NCBI RefSeq assembly: GCF_014203325.1
Contig: NZ_JACHIV010000001.1
Coordinates: forward strand, 5,519,501 to 5,583,500
DNA: 64,000 bases
Direction: 5' to 3'
From: Saccharopolyspora gloriosae
GTDB lineage: Bacteria; Actinomycetota; Actinomycetes; Mycobacteriales; Pseudonocardiaceae
Shown piece after piece: positions 49,620 to 57,471 of the stretch. Position numbers and translations under genes: made by a program. A model generated the notes under the pieces. The model saw nothing but the letters and a program-made list of their open reading frames with translations. It was not told where the DNA came from and did not search any database. Numbering within the stretch: the first letter of the stretch is position 1; the number at the start of each line of letters is the position of its first letter.

Positions 49620-50444
49620 TCAGCTCGGGCGGAGGTGGACGACGTCGCCCGCCGAGACGGGGGTGCTGGCGCCGTCGACTCCGCGCACCACCAGGCGTCC
49701 GCCCACGTCGATGTCGGTGGCCGTGCCGAGCAGGTCGTTCCCGCCGAGCTCCACCCGGATCCGCTGCCCGAGCGTGCCGCACAACCGCTGGTAGCGGTCC
49801 AGCAGGCCGCTCGCCACCACGTCCCCGTCCGCCGCGCGCCACAGGTCGTCGGCGGCGGCGAGCGCGGTGAGCAGGCGGACCGCGAACTCCTGGCGGTCCA
49901 CGGCGACCCCTTGCTCGGCGAGCGAGGTCGCGGGCAGCCCGCCCGCTCCCTTCGGCAGGTCGTCGGCGCCGTGGTGGACGTTGACGCCCATGCCGAGCAC
50001 GATTCCGAGGCCTTCGGCGGTGCTGACCGCTTCGGCGAGGATGCCTGCGGCTTTGCGCCAGCCGTCCCCGTCGCCGAGCAGCAGGTCGTTGGGCCACTTC
50101 AACGTCGCGGACACCCCGAACATGTCCCGCACCGTCTCGGCGAGCGCGACACCGGCGATCAGCGGCAGCCACGCGAGCGCGCTCTGCGGCACCGCCTCCG
50201 GGCGCAGCACCACGCTGACGTGCAGGCCGTAGCCGCGCGGCGAGATCCACGAGCGCTGCAACCGGCCGCGACCGGCCTGCTGCTCCTCGGCGAACAGCAC
50301 CGTGCGGTCGGCCGCGCCCTCGCCGACGGCGGCGACCAGGTCCGTGTTCGTCGACCCGGTCACGGTGACCACGTCGAGCGCCGAGTACGGACCCTCGTCC
50401 ACCAACCGCCTGCGCAGGTCCGTCACGTCGAGCAGAGCAACCAT
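49620..50444 (-). CDS. birA: BirA: biotin-[acetyl-CoA-carboxylase] ligase
   Basis: A 274-residue biotin protein ligase that adenylates biotin and attaches it to carboxylase carrier proteins. Conserved segments are VVTVTGSTNTDLVAAVGEGA, the biotinyl-AMP loop EEQQAGRGRLQRSWISPRGY, TLKWPNDLLLGDGDGWRKAA (catalytic Lys in KWPND) and GIVLGMGVNVHH. There is no N-terminal winged helix, so it is a group I, non-repressor ligase. It starts at 50444. It is preceded by a 175-nt segment without genes, separating it from the PH/HMGL operon. By recall it sits at the Rv3279c position; the neighbouring accD5 of M. tuberculosis is not found in this window. Confidence 0.93.
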   Translation of the reverse strand: MVALLDVTDLRRRLVDEGPYSALDVVTVTGSTNTDLVAAVGEGAADRTVLFAEEQQAGRGRLQRSWISPRGYGLHVSVVLRPEAVPQSALAWLPLIAGVALAETVRDMFGVSATLKWPNDLLLGDGDGWRKAAGILAEAVSTAEGLGIVLGMGVNVHHGADDLPKGAGGLPATSLAEQGVAVDRQEFAVRLLTALAAADDLWRAADGDVVASGLLDRYQRLCGTLGQRIRVELGGNDLLGTATDIDVGGRLVVRGVDGASTPVSAGDVVHLRPS

Positions 50445-50509
50445 TCCCCCAGGTTACGAGCGCTCACCGCCCGGCCCGCCACCGACCTGGGCCACCGCCC
50501 CCCGAACGC

Positions 50510-50548
50510 GGCACGGCCGCGGCGCCGAGTGCGCGCCGCGGCCGTGCC
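50510..50548 (-). terminator. Strong hairpin after the GH3 gene
   Basis: Perfect 15-bp stem GGCACGGCCGCGGCG / CGCCGCGGCCGTGCC (50510-50524, 50534-50548) with a 9-nt loop, 40 nt beyond the GH3 stop. No T-tract. Confidence 0.75.
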
Positions 50549-50588
50549 CACCTCGCCCCCGCTCCTGACCAGCGGGTGCGGGCGTCGA

Positions 50589-52424
50589 TCAGTAGGTCAG
50601 GCCGAAGCCGAGCGGGAACAGCGGCTGCTGGCCGTCGCCCGCGTTGATGGGCTGCTGGTCGAACGAGCCCATCCAGGTCATCGGCAGCTTCCCGCTCGGG
50701 GCGTGGTCCCCGAACAGCACGTCGGCCACGCCCTGGCCTTCGGTGCCGGGCAGCCACGACGCGAGCAGCGCGTTCCAGCCCTCGACCTCACCGCCGATGT
50801 CCAGCGGACGCCCGGACACGGTCACCACGACCACCGGCACCCCGGATTCGCGCAGCTTCGCGATGGTGGCGAGGTCCTCGTCGTCGAGCTTGAGGTCCTC
50901 GGGCCGGTCGCCTTCGTACTCGGCGTAGGGGGTCTCGCCGACGACCACGACCGCGGCGCCGTAGCTGTCGTCGATGCCTTCGCCGTCGCGCGAGTAGGTC
51001 ACCTCGGTGTCCGGAGCGGCCTGCCGGATGCCGTCGAGGATCGTGGTGCCCTCGGTGATGTCCCCGCTGGAGCCCTGCCAGGTGATGGTCCAGCCACCGG
51101 TCTGGTTGCCGATGTCGTCGGCGTTCTTGCCCGCCACGAACAGCTTCCCGCCGTCCTTGGACAGCGGGAGCACGCCGTCGTTCTTGAGCAGCACCTGCGA
51201 TTCGCGGACCGCCTCGCGGGCCAGCTCGCGGTGCTCGGCCGAACCGACCGACGGCAGCAGGTCGCGCTGCGCGAAGGGGTTCTCGAACAGGCCCAGCTCG
51301 AACTTCTTGGTGAGCACCCGGCGGTTCGCGTCGTCGATGCGCTCCATCGGGACCTGGCCGGAGTCGACCTCCGCGCGCAGGTACTCCAGGAACAGCTCGT
51401 GGTTCTCCGACATCATGATCATGTCGAGCCCGGCGTTGACGGAGTCCCGCACCTCGTCGCGGGTGAACTCCTCCTCCTGGCCGTCGATCTTGTCGATCGC
51501 GTCGTAGTCGGACACGACCAGGCCGTCGAAGCCGAGCTCGTCCTTGAGCACGTCGGTGACCAGGTAGCGGTTGGCGTGCAGCTTCACGTCGTTCCAGCTG
51601 CTGTAGGACACCATCACCGAGCCGACGCCGCGGTCGATCGCGGCCTGGAACGGCGGCAGGTGCACGTCGCGCAGCTCCTGCTCGCTGAGCTCCGCGTTGC
51701 CCTGGTCGTCGCCGCCGGTGGTGCCGCCGTCGCCGATGTAGTGCTTGGCGGTGGCCAGCACCGATGTGGGCGAACCGCCCAGCTGCTCGCCCTGCAGGCC
51801 GGTGACCGCGCTCGCCATGGCCGTGACCTGCTCCGGCGTCTCGCCGAAGGATTCGTAGGTGCGTCCCCAGCGGTCGTCGCGCGCCACGCACAGGCACGGG
51901 GCGAAGTCCCAGTCGATGCCGGTGGCGGCGACCTCTTCGGCGGTGGCGGCGCTGATGCGCTGCACCAGGTCGGGGTCTCCCGCGGCGCCGAGGCCGATGT
52001 TGTGCGGGTAGATCGTGGCGCCCTGCACGTTGTTGTGCCCGTGCACCGCGTCCACGCCGTAGATCAGCGGGATGCCGAGCGGCGTGTCCAGGGCGGCGCG
52101 CTGGTAGGCGTCGTACATGTCCGCCCACGCCTCCGGCGTGTTCGGTTCCGGAGCGGACCCGCCGCCGCTGAGCACCGAGCCCACCCGGTGCTTCGCGGCC
52201 TCCTCCGGAGGTGCCGCGACCCGTTCGACCTGCACCATCTGGCCGAGCTTGTCGTCCAGGGACATCCGCGACATCAGGTCGTCGACCCGTTCCGGGATGG
52301 GCGCGGTGGGGTCGCGGTAGTCGATCGGGTCGGCCATCGCCGGCGCCAGGCCGGTGGTGAGCAGTGCGATCGTCGCCAGTCCGGCGGTGGCCAGCGACGA
52401 TCTCCGCAAGCGGTTGCCCCGCAT
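50589..52424 (-). CDS. Secreted GH3 beta-glucosidase
   Basis: A 611-residue glycoside hydrolase family 3 enzyme. A signal peptide (RRSSLATAGLATIALLTTGL, then APAMADP) indicates export. The catalytic barrel includes IPLIYGVDAVHGHNNVQGAT, KHYIGDGGTT and FDGLVVSDYDAIDKI, whose first Asp is the nucleophile position (near residue 303). The second domain has ESQVLLKNDGVLPLSKDGGK and ASWLPGTEGQGVADVLFGD. The expected activity is release of glucose from beta-glucosides or cello-oligosaccharides. ATG 52424 has AAGGAGGAGA 6 nt ahead. An operator of the CebR type lies about 70 nt upstream, consistent with control by cellobiose. Confidence 0.9.
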   Translation of the reverse strand: MRGNRLRRSSLATAGLATIALLTTGLAPAMADPIDYRDPTAPIPERVDDLMSRMSLDDKLGQMVQVERVAAPPEEAAKHRVGSVLSGGGSAPEPNTPEAWADMYDAYQRAALDTPLGIPLIYGVDAVHGHNNVQGATIYPHNIGLGAAGDPDLVQRISAATAEEVAATGIDWDFAPCLCVARDDRWGRTYESFGETPEQVTAMASAVTGLQGEQLGGSPTSVLATAKHYIGDGGTTGGDDQGNAELSEQELRDVHLPPFQAAIDRGVGSVMVSYSSWNDVKLHANRYLVTDVLKDELGFDGLVVSDYDAIDKIDGQEEEFTRDEVRDSVNAGLDMIMMSENHELFLEYLRAEVDSGQVPMERIDDANRRVLTKKFELGLFENPFAQRDLLPSVGSAEHRELAREAVRESQVLLKNDGVLPLSKDGGKLFVAGKNADDIGNQTGGWTITWQGSSGDITEGTTILDGIRQAAPDTEVTYSRDGEGIDDSYGAAVVVVGETPYAEYEGDRPEDLKLDDEDLATIAKLRESGVPVVVVTVSGRPLDIGGEVEGWNALLASWLPGTEGQGVADVLFGDHAPSGKLPMTWMGSFDQQPINAGDGQQPLFPLGFGLTY

Positions 52425-52437
52425 CCGTTCTCCTCCT

Positions 52438-52451
52438 TGAGAGCGTTCCGA
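52438..52451 (-). promoter_or_regulatory. Possible second, degenerate CebR-like box
   Basis: TGAGAGCGTTCCGA differs from TGGGAGCGCTCCCA at three positions. It overlaps the ribosome-site region of the GH3 gene. Confidence 0.35.
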
Positions 52452-52491
52452 GCGCGCGTTCGGCGATGAAGCCCGCGCTCCGGCCAACCTA

Positions 52492-52505
52492 TGGGAGCGC
52501 TCTCA
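52492..52505 (-). promoter_or_regulatory. CebR-type operator upstream of the GH3 gene
   Basis: TGGGAGCGCTCTCA matches 13 of 14 positions of the CebR box TGGGAGCGCTCCCA known from streptomycetes, where a LacI-family repressor releases it on binding cellobiose or cellotriose. It lies 68 nt upstream of the GH3 start codon. Confidence 0.82.
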
Positions 52506-52554
52506 CGCCTCCTACCTCCAAACGGAGCCCGCTCTGGACCGATTTCGGGCCGGA

Positions 52555-52664
52555 GTGAACGGACCGTTCGCCCAACGGGATGGGACCAACGGTCCGTTCA
52601 CTCCCAACCCGAACTGAGTCAACGGCCCGTTTGCCCAATCCCATGGGACGAACGGTCCGTTCAC
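52555..52664. repeat. Two 47-nt palindromes of the GTGAACGG family
   Basis: Copies at 52555-52601 and 52618-52664, 16 nt apart, between the divergent GH3 and S15 peptidase genes. The same family occurs at 9325 and 10719-11157. Both lie in the likely promoter space of the S15 gene. Confidence 0.88.
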
Positions 52665-52742
52665 TCCCGCGGCCACACTTTCGGCAGTGGTCTGGACATG
52701 ATCTCGGCACCTAAGCTGCCGTGAAGATCATCGGAGGTGGCC

Positions 52743-54710
52743 GTGCCGACATTCGCTTCCCCGCGCCGAGCACCGGCGCTCCTGCTCTGCGGCGCGCTGC
52801 TGGCGCTGACCGCGACACCCGCCCTCGCCGCGCCAGGAGCACCGGCCGACGCCGCGCGACCGGCACCCGAACCGCGCAGCCAGCCCGTCTTCGCCGACGA
52901 ACCCGTGCGCGAAACGGTGTGGGTCGACACCGGGCTGGACGGCGACGGCGACGGGACGACCGACCGGGTCGCCGCCGACATCGCCCGGCCGCGGACCGAC
53001 GCGCCCACTCCGGTGATCATGGACGCGAGCCCCTACTACTCGTGCTGCGGACGCGGCAACGAGAACGAGCTCAAGACCTACGACGACGAGGGCCGCCCGG
53101 TCGGCTTCCCGCTGTTCTACGACAACTACTTCGTGCCGCGCGGCTACTCGACGGTGCTCGTGGACCTGGCGGGCACGAACCGCGCGCAGGGCTGCGCCGA
53201 CGTCGGCGGCGCCTCCGACGTGACCTCGGCGAAAGCCGTGATCGACTGGTTGAACGGCCGCGCGAAGGGCTACGACGCCGCCACCGGCGGAGCCGAGGTC
53301 GGCGCCGGCTGGTCGACCGGCGACGTCGGCATGATCGGCAAGTCCTACGACGGCACGATCGCCAACGGCGTCGCCGCGACCGGCGTGGAAGGCCTGCGCA
53401 CCATCGTGCCGATCGGGGCGATCAGCTCCTGGTACGACTACTACCGCTCCGACGGCGTCTCCTTCGGCGCCGACCCGAGCGGGCTGGCCGAGACCGTCGA
53501 GGACGGTGGCAGGCCGGAGTGCGCCGCCGTCAAGCAACGGCTCGACGAAGGCGCCCCGGCCAACGGCGACGTCACCCCGCTGTGGACCGAGCGCGACCAC
53601 GTGCCCGACGCGGCGAACGTGACCGCGAGCGTGTTCGCGGTGCACGGCCTCAACGACCTCAACGTCAAGACCATCCAGTTCGGGCAGTGGTGGGACGCGC
53701 TGGCCGCCCACGACGTGCCGCGCAAGGTGTGGCTGAGCCAGACCGGCCACGTCGACCCCTTCGACTTCCGCCGCGCCGAGTGGGTGGACACGCTGCACCG
53801 CTGGTTCGACCACGCGCTGCTCGGCATGGACAACGGCATCGACGCCGAGCCCGCCGCCAGCGTCGAACGAGCCCCGGACGAGTGGTCCGACGAGCCCTCC
53901 TGGTCCGGCGAGACCGCGGCTCCGACCGCGCTGCACCCCGTTCCCGGCGAGACCGACGGGCTCGGCGGGCTCACCAGCGCCCCCGCTCCCGCCGACGCGC
54001 GCGCCTCGTTCACCGACGACCCGCGGCAGGACGAGTACGCCTGGGCGCAGCAGCCCGACCAGGCGTCCCCGGCGCGCTCGCTGTTCACCAGCGCCCCGCT
54101 GCAGGAGGACCTGCGGCTGGCGGGCACCGGGTCGATCTCGGTGACCGCGAGCCCGTCCACCTCCAGCGCGCACCTGTCGGCGGTGCTCGTCGACTACGGC
54201 CCCGCCACCACCCGCGACCACCTGGGCGACGGCGAGGGCATCCGCACGCTGGAGACCGAGTCGTGCTGGGGCGAGAGCCGCGACGGCGACGACGCCTGCT
54301 ACCGCGACACCGAGGCCACCACGGCCGACGTGGACTACCGGATCGTCTCGCGCGGCTGGGCCGACCTGGCCAACCACGAGTCGCTGGAGCAGGAGTCCCC
54401 GCTGACGCCCGGCGACCCGCACGAGATGACGTTCCGCCTGTCCACCGCCGATCACGTGATCCCCGCCGGGCACCGGCTCGGGCTGATCATCGCCGGTACC
54501 GACGGCGCGTTCATCACCGCTCCGGACGAACCCGGCCGGGTCGACCTCGACCTGGCGGGCACCGCGGTGTCGCTGCCGATCGTCGGCGGATCCGGTGCCG
54601 CGGTGAAGGCCGGGCTCGACGCCCCCGCGACCGGCACCGCCGCGGTCCGGCCGGAACGCGCACCGGCCCGCCCCGAGATCCACCTCAACGGCGGCTCCTT
54701 CACCGGCTGA
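52743..54710 (+). CDS. Secreted S15-type Xaa-Pro dipeptidyl-peptidase / CocE-NonD family hydrolase
   Basis: A 655-residue exported alpha/beta hydrolase. The signal peptide is APALLLCGALLALTATPALA with Ala-x-Ala cleavage. The catalytic Ser is in MIGKSYDGTIANGVA (near residue 201), the Asp in AVHGLNDLNVKTIQF and the His in LSQTGHVDPFDF. The C-terminal ~200 residues form the jelly-roll typical of the S15 peptidase / cocaine-esterase family (GTGSISVTASPSTSSAHLSA). Members cleave X-Pro dipeptides or esters. GTG 52743 is preferred over GTG 52737, which overlaps its own GGAGG site. It converges on the protease gene downstream. Confidence 0.86.
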   Translation: MPTFASPRRAPALLLCGALLALTATPALAAPGAPADAARPAPEPRSQPVFADEPVRETVWVDTGLDGDGDGTTDRVAADIARPRTDAPTPVIMDASPYYSCCGRGNENELKTYDDEGRPVGFPLFYDNYFVPRGYSTVLVDLAGTNRAQGCADVGGASDVTSAKAVIDWLNGRAKGYDAATGGAEVGAGWSTGDVGMIGKSYDGTIANGVAATGVEGLRTIVPIGAISSWYDYYRSDGVSFGADPSGLAETVEDGGRPECAAVKQRLDEGAPANGDVTPLWTERDHVPDAANVTASVFAVHGLNDLNVKTIQFGQWWDALAAHDVPRKVWLSQTGHVDPFDFRRAEWVDTLHRWFDHALLGMDNGIDAEPAASVERAPDEWSDEPSWSGETAAPTALHPVPGETDGLGGLTSAPAPADARASFTDDPRQDEYAWAQQPDQASPARSLFTSAPLQEDLRLAGTGSISVTASPSTSSAHLSAVLVDYGPATTRDHLGDGEGIRTLETESCWGESRDGDDACYRDTEATTADVDYRIVSRGWADLANHESLEQESPLTPGDPHEMTFRLSTADHVIPAGHRLGLIIAGTDGAFITAPDEPGRVDLDLAGTAVSLPIVGGSGAAVKAGLDAPATGTAAVRPERAPARPEIHLNGGSFTG

Positions 54711-54720
54711 GCGGCGCGAG

Positions 54721-54747
54721 GCCTGCCCGGCACCCCGCCGGGCAGGC
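54721..54747. terminator. Hairpin between convergent S15 and S1E protease genes
   Basis: Perfect 11-bp stem GCCTGCCCGGC / GCCGGGCAGGC with a 5-nt loop, 10 nt after the S15 stop and 15 nt before the S1E stop on the other strand. It could serve both. Confidence 0.7.
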
Positions 54748-54761
54748 CCGCTACCGCAGGA

Positions 54762-55901
54762 TCAGCCCGTGACCAGGGACAAGCCGTAGGCGCTGAGCGC
54801 TTCGCCGACCGGCTGGAAGTACGTGGTGCCGCCCGACGAGCAGTTCCCGGAGCCGCCCGAGGTCATGCCCTGGGCCTGGTTGCCGCTGATGAACGAGCCT
54901 CCGGAGTCACCCGGTTCGGCGCACACGTTGGTCTGGGTGAGCCCGCTGACCGCGCCTTCCGCGTAGCGCACCGTCTGGTTCAGCGCCTGCACGGAACCGC
55001 AGTGCCACCCGGTGGTCGACCCGGAGCGGCAGATCGACGAGCCCGCGGGCGCCGTGCCGTGCCCGGTGACGACCCGCGCGCTGCCGTTGTACATGTCGAC
55101 CCACGGCCGGGCCGTCCAGCTGCTGTTCGCCGACACCCACGCGTAGTCGTTGCCGGGGAACGAGGAGCCCTGGAAGGAGCCGAGCGCGGCCTGGTTGTAT
55201 CCGGAGGCCGAGGTCCCCGGGGTGCCGCAGTGCCCGGCGGTGACCATGCCGAAGCCGCCGCTGGAGGTCCGGACGGGGAACCCGACCGAGCAGCGACCGC
55301 CGCCCATGTAGAACGCCTGGCCGCCGACCAGGTCGTAGAGGGTGCGCGGCGCTTCGGCGACCTCGTCGACCCGGATCGGGGCGTCGGCGGCGACGTCGGC
55401 GAGGTAGGTCTCGGTGGCCGCGTCCCTGGCGCCTTCGCGGACGTTGACGACGACGGTGTTGGCGATCTCGTCGACGTACCAGCCGGTGACCGACGCGGGC
55501 GCGGTGCTCTCCGCGCTGTCGAGCTCCGCTTTGACGGCGTCGAGTTCGCCGCTGCTGTGCGCCACGACCCGGGCTTGCGCTCCGGTGGAGCGCACTTCGG
55601 CGAGCTTCGCGGCGTCGGTGACGCCGACGACGAGCTTGCCGAGTTCGGCGTCGAAGTGCGCGCCGCCGAACGCCGCGCCCAGCGAGCCGCGGACCTGCTG
55701 GTCGATGTCCCGCGCCGCGTCCTCCTGGGCCAGCCGGGTCTGCGCCTGCTGCGCGGTCAGGCCGAAGTCGCGCTGCATGGCCGTGATCAGTTCGGGGGAT
55801 TGCGGTGGGGGCGCGGCGACGGCGGGCATCGCCCACGCGGTCACGGTGCCCGCGGCGAGCAGCGCCGCACCTGTCAGCCGAAGGGTTCGCTTGCGACTCA
55901 T
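54762..55901 (-). CDS. Secreted streptogrisin-like serine protease (S1E, alpha-lytic family)
   Basis: A 379-residue preproprotein. The signal peptide is LTGAALLAAGTVTAWAMPAV. The propeptide (~30-190) with RDFGLTAQQAQTRLAQEDAA and VTGWYVDEIANTVVVNVREG acts as a folding chaperone. The mature chymotrypsin-fold domain (~190-379) has the triad His in MVTAGHCGTPG (~222), Asp in PGNDYAWV (~250) and Ser in CAEPGDSGGSF (~329), with six Cys for three disulfides. ATG 55901 is preceded by GAGGGAG. Together with the S15 peptidase it could degrade extracellular protein. Confidence 0.93.
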   Translation of the reverse strand: MSRKRTLRLTGAALLAAGTVTAWAMPAVAAPPPQSPELITAMQRDFGLTAQQAQTRLAQEDAARDIDQQVRGSLGAAFGGAHFDAELGKLVVGVTDAAKLAEVRSTGAQARVVAHSSGELDAVKAELDSAESTAPASVTGWYVDEIANTVVVNVREGARDAATETYLADVAADAPIRVDEVAEAPRTLYDLVGGQAFYMGGGRCSVGFPVRTSSGGFGMVTAGHCGTPGTSASGYNQAALGSFQGSSFPGNDYAWVSANSSWTARPWVDMYNGSARVVTGHGTAPAGSSICRSGSTTGWHCGSVQALNQTVRYAEGAVSGLTQTNVCAEPGDSGGSFISGNQAQGMTSGGSGNCSSGGTTYFQPVGEALSAYGLSLVTG

Positions 55902-56289
55902 CGTTGGTCTCCCTCGATATCCGCGATGACGGGTGGAGCCGGCCCGCGTGCTCGGACGTGATCGGCGTTCGAGCGCGCGGGAACGCGGACGGACGTCCGC
56001 GATGTGGGGGGAAGTGCTGACCGGCCGTTGGGGCGGGCCGGGTTCCGGAAGGAAGTTGATCCACGTGGAACCGAGCTGGTCGTTCGCGGACCGGTGAGCG
56101 CCGCCGGTGTCCGCAAGAAGGACATTAGGAATCTTCCGCCTGAACCAGGCACCGCCATTAGAGCTATGCCGTTCACTGGGAACGCACGAAACCGCACCGC
56201 ACAGGCTTGTGCTCGGCGGTCGGCGACGGCACGGGGAGGCGAGCGCGGCACCCGGGATCGCCGCGGTCGGCGCCGACTACAGTCGGCCC
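55902..56289. other. Divergent intergenic region, S1E protease / maf
   Basis: About 390 bases. An open frame extends maf upstream to 56107, but it lacks the Maf fold there and has no ribosome site. I see no other gene and no clear operator. Confidence 0.45.
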
Positions 56290-56910
56290 GTGCGTTTTGT
56301 GCTCGCTTCCGCGTCCCCCGCCCGCCTCGCCGTGCTGCGCGCCGCCGGCATCGACCCCGTGGTGCGCGTGTCCGGGGTGGACGAGGACGCCGTCGCCGCC
56401 GCGCTGACCGCCCCCGCGCCGGGCGAGCTGGTCACCGCGCTGGCGCTGGCCAAGGCCGAAGCGGTGCTGCCCGACGTGGACGGGGACGCCGTCGTCGTCG
56501 GTTGCGACTCGATGCTGTCCATCCACGGCGAGGTCGTCGGCAAACCGGGCGAGCCGGAGATCGCGGCGAAGCGCTGGCGGGCGATGGCCGGCGGCACCGG
56601 GGAACTGCTCACCGGGCACGCCGTGGTGCGGTTGCGCGACGGCGAAGTGGTGGCGCGCGCGCACGACCACAAGGTCACCGTGGTCCGCTTCGCGGAGCCG
56701 AGCGAGGCCGAACTGGAGGCCTACGTCGGCACCGGGGAACCGCTGCGCGTCGCGGGCGGGTTCACCCTCGACGGCCTCGGCGGCTGGTTCGTGGAGGGCG
56801 TGGACGGCGACCCGTCGAGCGTGATCGGCATCAGCCTGCCCCTCACCCGCGGCCTGCTCTCCCAAGTCGGCATCAGCGTCACCGACCTCTGGACACCCCA
56901 ACAGCACTGA
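56290..56910 (+). CDS. maf: Maf-like nucleotide pyrophosphatase
   Basis: A 206-residue Maf/HAM1-related protein that hydrolyses nucleoside triphosphates, often modified ones, to monophosphate and pyrophosphate. The N-terminal [20 protein letters not shown] holds the SxxR substrate loop. [20 protein letters not shown] carries the catalytic acid (CDSM where many have ADT), followed by [23 protein letters not shown] 56290 starts the conserved domain directly. By recall it corresponds to Rv3282. Its 3' side is followed by repeat elements. Confidence 0.9.
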   Translation: MRFVLASASPARLAVLRAAGIDPVVRVSGVDEDAVAAALTAPAPGELVTALALAKAEAVLPDVDGDAVVVGCDSMLSIHGEVVGKPGEPEIAAKRWRAMAGGTGELLTGHAVVRLRDGEVVARAHDHKVTVVRFAEPSEAELEAYVGTGEPLRVAGGFTLDGLGGWFVEGVDGDPSSVIGISLPLTRGLLSQVGISVTDLWTPQQH

Positions 56911-56919
56911 CCGCCCGCG

Positions 56920-56970
56920 ATTTCTCGCGAAATTGAACGCGCCCGGCGCGTCGGACACCCCTGTGGACAA
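56920..56970. repeat. ATTTCNCGNGAAAT palindrome with an inverted DnaA-like box
   Basis: ATTTC-TCGC-GAAAT at 56920-56933; TGTGGACAA (reverse of TTGTCCACA) at 56962-56970, 28 nt away and in opposite orientation to the other composites. Confidence 0.65.
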
Positions 56971-57038
56971 CCGTCGTAGCCGCTCACCGCGGGTGCCGGG
57001 GCCGCGGAAGGCGGGTTTCACCCCGTTCAGGTGGTGCA

Positions 57039-57069
57039 ATTTCTCGCGAAATCGCGGGAATGGTCCACA
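57039..57069 (+). repeat. Composite element: ATTTCNCGNGAAAT + N8 + TGGTCCACA
   Basis: ATTTC-TCGC-GAAAT at 57039-57052, 8 nt, then TGGTCCACA at 57061-57069 (one mismatch to TTGTCCACA). Same spacing as the copies at 9214 and 20780. Confidence 0.72.
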
Positions 57070-57471
57070 ACGTGACCGCGGGCGTGTCGGACGAGCCGCC
57101 CAAGATCGAATGCTCGGGCGGGGCGCGCTCGACGAGCCCGGGAGCCGGAGCCGGGGCGTCCACCCCGCACGGAACCGCTGGTGAACGTGAACACAATTCG
57201 GTTAATTCGGGATGGTCTGGACCGAGCACCGGGTTACAACTGTTCGCGATGGGAGCTCAGCGGCGTTATCTGACTTCACGCCTGCACGTCGATCTGCGAC
57301 GGCAGGCCAGCAGCGTCTGTCCCTGACCGGACCTCCCCGGCCGGTGATCCACCGGCCGCGCGTCGCGGTCGCCGCAGCCTGAAGTCCCAGCGCGCTCCGC
57401 CGCGGCACCGCCTCCAGCGCACCCTCCCCCGGCGCCACCACGCGTCGCCTCGCGAACCTCAGGAGATCCCT
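57070..57471 (+). other. Leader region of the dicarboxylate symporter gene
   Basis: About 400 bases with no supported gene. The A/T-rich patch ACACAATTCGGTTAATTCGG (57190-57209) is a likely promoter area, which would leave a ~250-nt untranslated leader. I do not recognise a riboswitch in it. Confidence 0.4.

Noticed and set aside
56107-56289. N-terminal extension of maf
   Set aside because: The extra 61 codons do not fit the Maf fold, which begins at GTG 56290, and lack a ribosome site.
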